Below are positions 55,929 through 64,000 of a stretch of 64,000 nt of DNA, in pieces. Made by a program: the position numbers and the translations under genes. The stretch's first letter is position 1; each line of letters opens with the position of its first letter. The notes beneath the pieces were generated by a model that made no database searches, was not told the DNA's origin, and was given only the letters and a program-made list of their open reading frames with translations. The DNA is from Flammulina velutipes (taxonomy: Eukaryota > Basidiomycota > Agaricomycetes > Agaricales > Physalacriaceae), in contig CM022369.1 in NCBI GenBank assembly GCA_011800155.1, forward strand, positions 3,162,001-3,226,000, in the 5' to 3' direction.

Positions 55929-58900
55929 TCAGCCTGCCACAATCTCACAATTAGCATTGACAACAAGAATGAGTAACAAAAGCGCCATACCAATCTCAAA
56001 CGACGGCCTCCGCATTCTGCTGGCGCTGTCACCCGATCGCTCTCTCGATATCGAGTTTTTGCGGTAATGCTGCGCCATGGGCAAGTCACCCTCGCTGCTC
56101 CGCTGCTTCCGTTTGACACTCGGACGCTTGGACAACCGCTCCTCGCCTTTGATACTCTCGTGAGGCAACTCCGTAGGGCTAGCTCGTCGCTTCCCAGAAG
56201 AACTGCTTCCATTTTCGCTGAACGTCAACATTGGCGCTAGCAAACTCGCGAGGCCACTGCCTCCGGAAAGTTGACTCGTCGGTGCACGGGCCAGCACAGG
56301 CGGCGCGTCCACAGTGCTTTGTCCCGACGACGAATTTCGCTCCTCGTCCGCTATCATGAGTGCGCCCTCAATAACCACAGCATGCACAAAAACGTATTGG
56401 CGCAGACTTTGGCAGAGGCTCATTCGTTGCTCCCGCATATCTTGCACGACTTCGCAGAGTGGCGTCTCGTAAGAACTAAGCGGTGGAGGGGACGCTCGGG
56501 AATGGATAGACCGCGGTTCCTTGTAGTCGACGTTCGTAAACGAGGTGGTAGGTGGCGGCGAGGGAGTGGTGGGCTTGTCGAGTTCGGGAACAGCGACTGG
56601 GACGACAAGAGGAGGGAGCGCAGTGCTAACTTCGGTGCCCACAACGCTTGGTGGAGGAGACGACCCGCGATGAGACGACTCGTTAGATTCCTCGGGTAGA
56701 TTGAGCGATGGCGAGAGGCTGCGTGAAGGCGGAGGAGGAGTAGCAACGGCCTCGAGGCTAGGCTCCGGTGCAGACAGAGTCCTCGTACGAGGAATATCGT
56801 CAGCCCAGCGGCGCGTAAGCAAACCCTTCACCCCACCGACATTGTCCGCCGTTAGGGTGAAGTTGAAGTGCCGCTTGTTGTCACAGCCTGACTCGACAGT
56901 TGAGTTGGTCGTCAACGAGGAGGACGTCGCATAACCACCAAGCGGCGACACTTCGTCGTCCGTATCCTTGATCTCGTTTCTCTTTCGACTGCGAGGGAAT
57001 CCGAACAGAGATGACTCCTCGGACGAAGAGTTGCCACTCGAGTCCAGTGAAGACCGAGAGTCGGAATCCCGACTGGGTTCGCGATGCCTCAACTGGTTCA
57101 GTGTTCGCGATTCTGGCAAGGATGAAGCGATACCCGTCATAGGAGCAGGCTCTTCAGAGACTTGTTGGGCCCAGCGCATCGTCGAATGACTGCTAGGAGT
57201 ACTAGACTTCGTCGAAATGAATCCTGAATCTTGAAGCGAAGAGCTCATGTGCTCCGCCCACTGTTGCGACTTGGTTAATGCAGGTATAGGCTGGTCTGTC
57301 GAACCTACGATTGGGACATGGAGGACATCTCCTTCATGGTTTGGAGGCATCGACATTGTCTGTCGCCCCTCGTTGTCCATGACAACATCTCCGTCAACGT
57401 CTAAAGCGCTGTTGGATCGTGTAGCCTTCGCTTTCATCCGGATCTCGTTCCTGATGCCATCGAGCACAGAATCGACTGCAATGAAACCACCCGTTCGGCC
57501 AACGCCTGCACTGCAGTGGAGCAAGAGAGGCTGGATACCCTGCACTTCATGTTTCGCAACGCCGGATACAGGATCAACCTGAATATCCTGGAGTTCAAGG
57601 GGACCGGAGGAAGGCGATGTAGGAGGGGATTGCCGTGCTTGACTTTCTTCCATACTGGTATTGACCTCTTTCAATAGATTCAAAACGCCCCTCGGGTCGT
57701 CCGGAACGTTCATGTCCGGCCAGTCGAGATATTGAAAGTGGGTGATGCGTCGTGGAGTTGATTGTGGATAATGTGTGTGTGAAAGGATGAATGTGCGTTT
57801 GATGATGGGGTTGGGTGCTGGTGGCGGTGCTTCGTTAGTTTTGAAGTTGAAGAAGCCAGTTCCGCTAGGTTGAACAACCGTTTCGCCGAGATCTTCTTGA
57901 CCTTCCACGCTGACAAGCTTCAGATGAAGAGGTCCATAGTATCCTTCCTTCCAGTAATATCCACATTTGATGCTGGCCCCTTCAACCTCGCGGGTCAGCA
58001 TCAAGATGACATGAACGTTCTGCTGCCAGACCAGACTGTCAAAAAAAACACCATCAGCAAGACTAGCGGGATTCGCAAGGGGTACACTCACGTCCAAAAG
58101 TCGACGAAAGTGGCGTCGAGAGGCCCTTGCGTGGCGATGTACCGGCGTTTCGTACATAACGGCTGGACATACGAAGCATTGACATAATCGTCATCATCGA
58201 TGGAGGGCGGGGGTATTGATTTCGAGGTGGTATCATGGAGTGCGGCCACTTGAGATTTTGTGGCGCGAGAGCCGGTATTGTGCAGACGAACACGAGCGTG
58301 CTCGAACGGCCAGATATGTCTATATCTAGACAACAATAAGGAAATTTTACACAGAGAAGAGGACCCTTGCTTACCTGTTCTTTCCTCCCTTTTCGACGCC
58401 TGCCGTGATACTGAATGGGAACGGCTTGGCCCTTGGAACCTCTGAACGGTCAGAACATTGAGATTCCCGTGAGTGATGCTCCATGACACCCATGAGACGC
58501 CGTTGTTCTGCGAGTTCGATGCGATAAAATTGCATAGCCAGCGCTTCCATGCTGTCCTCCACGTCAGACTCTTCGGACGAGGAGCATCGCGAAGCAATGT
58601 CGCGCAGCCACTGGAACGGAAGATCGCTGATGCGCTCCTTGACTCTCTGCGGGAGTTTTAACGGAATACGCTCGGTGATGCCGTGGGAGAGCTCAATATT
58701 TTGGCGGACGGTGTCGAAGAAGGGATTGTAGGCCTGATGAGGATGGGAGAGCGACATGGATGGACGCAACGCCCCGGCGGCAGGCGAGCTACGCTTTGGG
58801 GCACGGAATGCCGAGGGCGGCAGAAGGCTGGTCTGCAGTGTGGAAGAAGATGTGCCAGATTCTTGGGACAACGCGCTCGCATCAATAAGCTCTTTGCGGT

Positions 58901-59471
58901 CCCGCCAGACTCCTTGGAAGCCGCCCTTGAGCCAGCCTAGCTTCCCGGCGTACGTCGGGTTCTCGTTGGCAAACTTTTTCAAAAGGCCAAAGATGTTGGA
59001 TGTCTCCGGTAGCGACGACGAGTCGGCGTCGTACACGACGATTTGAGTCGATTGGTCCCATTGGAGGAAGCGAGAGCGGGACGTGGATGAGGACAGCATC
59101 GCTGCCAGGCGCTCCAGAGAGAAAAGCGGGCGTTTGAGGAGGGTGGATGGCACGGAAAGGGAGAGAGCATTGGGCAGACGAGCGTTGGCAAAGGCCGCAT
59201 GCGGTCGGATGTCGATGAATAATACGGTGGAAATGGGAATAAGCTCTGCGAGGTCGTCGATAATTACTGGTGGAAAGCTAGCCGCCTTGGGTGTCGTCGT
59301 CGTCGTCGTCGTTTGTTTCGTTGCCTTGGCCTTGCCCGGAGACGGAGACGGCAGCGATGCTGGGAGACGGGCGGTAAAGTTACCAAAGCCTGCGTGTATT
59401 GCCTGCGCAAAGGGATTAGTGTCCACCTGGCCGATGGATGCGCTGTCGTTCGCAGCGGTGAAAAAGTCCAT
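55929..59471 (-). CDS. Rhodanese-PTP (Pyp1/Pyp2-like) tyrosine phosphatase
   Basis: Protein tyrosine phosphatase resembling fission-yeast Pyp1/Pyp2 and budding-yeast Ptp2/3, which dephosphorylate MAP kinases. An N-terminal rhodanese-like domain (VLFIDIRPHAAFANARLPNA, GKLGWLKGGFQGV) lacks the active Cys (VVYDADSS), as in MAPK-binding homologues. The PTP domain runs from about 58370: DYVNASYV, QGPLDATFVDFW, the WPD loop FQYLDWPDMNVPDDP and the signature HCSAGVGRTGGF. The last catalytic piece, the Q-loop equivalent (LCQSLRQYVFVHAVV), comes only after a roughly 330-residue Ser/Pro-rich insertion. Introns were placed at about 58377 and 58092. A final 57-nt intron candidate (GTATGG...GCAG) is in frame, stop-free and ends at the same TGA whether or not it is spliced, so two C-termini are possible. 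Confidence 0.9.
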
Positions 59472-61517
59472 GGCGGGTGTTGGGGACAGTGAGCAAGTGG
59501 GTCCTACCCTTTTGGCGCAGGATTAGCTCCGCATGACATCATCGGGCCTAGACCGATCATAATTAAGTCATGTTCCCACGATCGGACCTGTCCTTAACTT
59601 CTTCTGCCACATAAATTACGTAGCCGCTGTGGTCATGGCTAGTTACCTATTTGTCGTTAAATCACCGTAAATATGGATGGTTTGCTGTATATAACATGTG
59701 TATAGTGGTTAGTACTTTTTCTCTCTTAAATTTAAGAATTAGAACATGCCAGTCGATAAAGAAAGTGAAAGAACTCAAATTGGGGAGTTCCCAGAGTCCC
59801 GAATGCTTGTAAAAACTCGGAGAAAGCTATAGGATGTGCATATAGTATATATATCACCACTCGATAACTCGCATTCTTTCTTCGGTCTACACGAAAGCAC
59901 CAGGACTCAGAAAAATCGAGGCGTGACATTTTGTTGATGCCTTTTTACAAGTCCGGTCAGCCATTTGATGCGGCCAGAGGGGTGCCGTCTTGCCGCATTT
60001 GCGCATCAGTTACGGCTACGACGGCATTATTGGCCATTGATGGCCATGGTGACTGGCTGTGACAAGCCGACCAAGAACACACCGATTTGTGTCCTGGTGC
60101 TTACACAAAGCCCGGAGCATGACTTCAAGTCATTCAGAGGAGGCATATATTGTAAATGTAGATTTTACAGTGTTCTTAGAGTTTTCACCACCAGTGAGAA
60201 GCTCCCTGGTGAGGGTTCTTTGCCGCGAGGTTCAGATCGACCAGTGGCGTTGCATTCTCCACTGAAAATGATGCCTAGTTCCATGACGCTCACTGCGCCT
60301 TCCAAAATTCTGAGAACTTGCATACAAATCATCAACATCTGAACATACAATCAGTGAATTTCGGAAGAAATCCAACATACCTGGCAGCCGGGGTAAGGCA
60401 GCCCGTACTTACTGCATTCCTAACCATATCGAAGTGGAGAATATGGAATTTAACTCCCAGCTCCAACATTCGCGGTATCCAAAAAAGATCCATCAGAGCC
60501 CATGACGAATCCAAGGAGGTGGCGCGCAAGAAGTAAAAGAACACGACGCGAACCAGTGGCTTCTAGCTCATCATCAAACCCTATTTCCACCTTCTTTAAA
60601 ACAACCTTCCCATTCTCCTAGTGCATCCCGATGGTGGAGCTCCCCAAAAATGTTTCTCTCTCCTCATCATATGATGTGGGGAAGACGAGGTGCCAATCAT
60701 TATCGGCAGGGATATCCTCCATAACTTGAGCAAAAGCTTTGTGGAGCCTCCGAACTGTCACAATTGTTTGATTCCAAAGTCCGAGATATCACTCTGTGGT
60801 GGCGTTCACATGTTTGACGGGCCTATCAGAAACTCCCGTACATGGCTTGCGTGTAGTTTTCGGCACGTATCTAATTGCCACGGTCAGCTTTCAAAGTCGA
60901 CATGTAGTGCAATGAAGAAGAAAGTTGAAGACTCCGAGTCACTCGTGCACGAACAGGAAGAATATTGGTATACTCATTTTTCTGTCGAACAAGTGTGCGC
61001 CGTGTGGCTTGAGCCTCACGCGAGACCAGATATTACCACATCCGAACTGTGTCGCCTCGAGTAACAATCGAGAAATAATGTGTGTACCGTCTAACATGCT
61101 GTCATCCCATCCGGTTGATGCCACTGGCACTCTTCTCAGAAAATTTGACCTTTGTATTTTGTATTCGCCACAGAATAAGTAACCTGTTTGAACAGTCTTT
61201 CACCTGAAAAAATTCCCAATGACAGGAAGACTCACGTGTCACCAGAGCCTAATGTGTATTCTCCCTCTCTGTTTTGCTGTTGGTTTACAGAATTCAACTT
61301 CATATTATTGTCGCCCTACCCAGGCAACAATTCATCATCGAGTACCCACGCCACACTTTGACTACTTATCGCGAAGGAGTGGCTTTGTGGCCATAGCAAT
61401 CTATCCTCCCGGATGAGCGGTGGTACTTCACTTATCGTAATCGAAAGCCACAACTTGATATACACCGTATAAAATAACAAACAGAACGACACACGCCAAA
61501 TAAAATATCTACACTAC
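59472..61517. other. Gene-free stretch between PTP and SNF2 genes
   Basis: About 2 kb without a recognised gene. A 124-residue frame at 60690-61064 has no domain and no codon-use support. The left end is the promoter side of the PTP gene and the right end the 3' flank of the SNF2 gene. Confidence 0.45.
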
Positions 61518-64000
61518 TCAATCATCATCGCTAGGCGTCAAATACTCATCAGCCTCATCGTCACTCAACACCTGTTTCCTCCCAGAGCCCCTAGACCTCG
61601 ACGCCGGAGGCCGTGTCATCCTCTCATCTCCATATCCACCACCACCACCATTCCCACTCCCACCCGCTCCATCCGGCGCTCCAGGTAACCCAGACCCCAC
61701 CATCGCCTTCGCGTACGCAGCATTGAACACCTTCTCCATCTCCTCCGCATCCTTATACACCCACGACCCCTCCTGGTTATACGTCCGCGCATTGTTGAAC
61801 ATCAACCTCCAATCATCACGGAACGCATCCACAGTCTTGTAGTAGTTCCCCTGACTCCGCTTCTGGATTTGCTGCATAGAGATAGGCTGCTTGATGAGCT
61901 GGTAGTAGTCCGGGTAGATCTAGTCTCCGTGTCAGAAAACCATACATCCACCGAAATGCGGAAAGAGCTGACCTTCTTCGATGGTACAGCCATGAAAAGA
62001 TCACGGCGCATACGGCCCTCCTCCGCCTCACATTCATACACCGCATCATAACATTCATCGAACGCCTTCTTCATCCTATCCCGATAGTTCGCCGCCAAGT
62101 CAGGCATTCGCGTCTTTCTACGTTTCTGCAAAAACAGAGTCAGATAATCAGCCTGGCAGTGGGGAGTAAGAACATACCGCTGTACGGTCATCGTCATCAT
62201 CGTCACCCGCTATCGACGGCGTAAGCGACACCTGCCCACCACGTTTACGTTTCCCGTTCGGTGGAGTATCGTACTCGGGCGCTTTGCCTTTGGCCTTCCG
62301 TCCTCCTCCCTTTCGAGACCTCCCACTGTCCATGTCAGACATAGGCGTACCCCGAGCAGAGTCTTCCATGAAGGTGGGGATTCCACGCTTGCGCCGAGGA
62401 CGGTCGTTTACCTCGTCCAGGTCATCGCCATCTTCCAAAGCCTAACAATTATGATCAGTCGATTGTAAAAAACAAATGGTAAATGAATCACCTTTGCCCA
62501 AGTATCATCATCGAGGTTGTCGGTGTAGTTGACGACGGCGCGACGACGTTGACCACGACCCTCAAGAAGGTCTTCCTCCTCCTTGGCAGCGAACGGCTCA
62601 TCAGTCTGATAGCAGTCGGGCAGCTCCTCAACCTGCATAAGAGGCGGTGGTGGTTTCCCTCGGTTTCCTTGCGCATGCCAACGTTCTTCAACATCTCTCT
62701 CGCGTCGCGCATCAACTTCACGGAAGACCGCGCCTTCGTGCTCCGTCCGAGCAAGCAACACATTCAGCTCCTCGTCGTTCATGTCACCGGCTTCTTCATT
62801 CTCCTCTTCCTCTTGGTCGGCTTCGAGGATAGATCGCTATGGTTTCGAGTCAGTAACGAGTCCCGTCACAATCCAAAAGCTGAAACATACCAAAAACTCC
62901 TCCTGCTCTTCCTGCGTTGACTTATTATCGAATCGACCAGCTTGAATGACCTTGTCGTCGATATCAAGCTTATACCGCGCACGTTGATACATCGCCTCTT
63001 CCACACTCTTCTCAGTGATGAACCGGAGAATAAGAACAGCTTTCGTTTGGCCGATACGATGGGCACGATCTTGGGCCTGCAAATCAGCGTGAGGATTCCA
63101 ATCACTGTCAAAGCTAGGAGCAAAAACAGAGATTAGCAAGGGGGAAAGTATCACGAACGAGCCTGTCCTTACATGATGACGGTGTCAGCCGTCTGCAAAT
63201 TGAGACCCAAACCACCAGCGCGCGTCGACAAGATGAAGACCTTGTACTCCGAGTCCTTAGCGTTGAACATTTGCACAAACGAAGCTCGCTCATCCGTCTT
63301 CGTCCCACCGTCCAATCGAAGATATTTCCAGTTCATCATTTTCAAGAAATCTTCCATGATATCCATGACTCGCGTCATTTGGAAGAAGATCAAGACCTGC
63401 GTTCAACGAGTCAGGAGAGGGCCAAAAAGCTGGAAGAAAACGTACTCTGTGATTGGTGGCAAAGAGTTTTGGCAAAACACGGTTGAGAAGTTCGAGCTTG
63501 CCTGACGAACGAACGAGCTTGTCGTCAATGAGTCCAGTCGGATTCACCTTGTCTTCGACACTCTCGAAGAGGAAAGGATGCTGGCAAATTTTTCGCAACT
63601 GCATCAACTCGTTACTGAGACCTTTCACACCACCCGACTTGTTTCTGAGATAAATAGTCAGCTTTGGTCTCATCGAGTGAAGATCAACATACCCCTTCGT
63701 TTCGTTACCATCCGCAATCATTTTGTACTTCTTCATCTGCTTGTATAGCTGACTCTGCAGGCCGCTCATCCTGATCTTGATGACCTTCTCCACCTTGTCG
63801 GGCAACTCGCTCTCCACATCCTTCTTCAACCGACGGAGCAGGAACGGCCGCAACACCTTGTGCAAACGACGAATGATGAGGAGCGCCTCTTCTTCATTCA
63901 GCTCGATCTTGTCTCCTGTTCCTGCGTTGGCAAAAGGCGTGTTGAACCATTCATCGAACGACTTCACGGAATTGAAGACCTTGGGCAGGACGAAGTTGAG
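61518..64000 (-). CDS. SNF2/STH1-type chromatin-remodelling ATPase (C-terminal part)
   Basis: C-terminal half of the catalytic subunit of a SWI/SNF or RSC-class remodeller; its N-terminus lies beyond the window edge. It enters mid-ATPase with [32 protein letters not shown] (helicase linker region) and [17 protein letters not shown]. The C-lobe follows: [70 protein letters not shown] and [15 protein letters not shown]. Next is a SnAC-like segment ([17 protein letters not shown]), an acidic/basic linker with AT-hook-like KRKRGG, and a bromodomain ([31 protein letters not shown]). All these are in order with several introns. Several fungi have one or two such genes; which complex it serves cannot be told from this half. 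Confidence 0.93.

Noticed and set aside
60690..61064. 124-codon plus-strand frame with several Cys
   Set aside because: No recognisable domain, no supporting splice or promoter features, and similar random frames occur nearby.

Overview
The window looks like nuclear DNA of a mushroom-forming basidiomycete (Agaricomycetes). Genes are dense and cut by many 45-60 nt introns with GT..AG ends and CTRAC-like branch sites. The gene content is typical of that group: a FunK1-type kinase, three F-box/LRR-like proteins, an HNH-type protein, DUF6540- and DUF6593-type proteins, duplicated aryl-alcohol dehydrogenases and duplicated aminoglycoside-phosphotransferase (APH)-fold proteins. These sit among conserved housekeeping genes. 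No rRNA, CRISPR array, virus or intact transposon was found. Exon coordinates come from reading splice sites and matching phases by eye.

Layout. 0.4-4.8 kb: two divergent, structurally identical aryl-alcohol dehydrogenase genes. 5.3-7.8 kb: FunK1 kinase. 8.6-10.1 kb: F-box protein. 10.2-17.9 kb: a palindromic block of four APH-like genes (two +, two -) around a DUF6540-type gene and the ribosome-maturation gene SBDS/SDO1, with two truncated F-box tails between the minus-strand copies. 18.4-20.5 kb: ALG1 mannosyltransferase. 21.4-22.3 kb: a GATA-like zinc-finger protein. 22.9-24.7 kb: decayed DNA with a diverged duplicated segment and an ALG1 3' pseudogene. 25.2-27.6 kb: DUF6593-type and HNH-type genes. 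27.8-31.4 kb: porphobilinogen deaminase, a UBE2W-like E2 and NFU1. 31.5-34.7 kb: a second F-box gene and an unknown gene. 36.0-44.1 kb: a giant TRANK1-like SF1 helicase/TPR protein. 46.3-47.1 kb: FYVE-finger protein. 50.1-52.2 kb: third F-box gene. 52.5-55.6 kb: SGD1/NOM1. 55.9-59.5 kb: rhodanese-PTP (Pyp1/Pyp2-like) phosphatase. 61.5-64.0 kb: the C-terminal part of a SNF2/STH1 remodeller ATPase, cut by the window edge.

How the genes relate. There are no operons. Housekeeping genes serve ribosome biogenesis (SBDS, SGD1), N-glycosylation (ALG1), haem synthesis (HEM3), Fe-S assembly (NFU1), ubiquitination (E2), MAPK signalling (PTP) and chromatin remodelling (SNF2). Lineage-expanded families lie between them, and it is there that duplication, gene conversion and decay are visible. 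The most notable observations are the palindromic, mosaic APH cluster with F-box relics, the unusual domain combination of the giant helicase (a possible RelE/ParE-like domain, a CCCH-like cluster and an IQ motif), a recurrent intergenic motif TGCGCCACA (8 copies), and unusual gene structures (11-nt microexons, GC-AG introns, a stop-free in-frame terminal intron).
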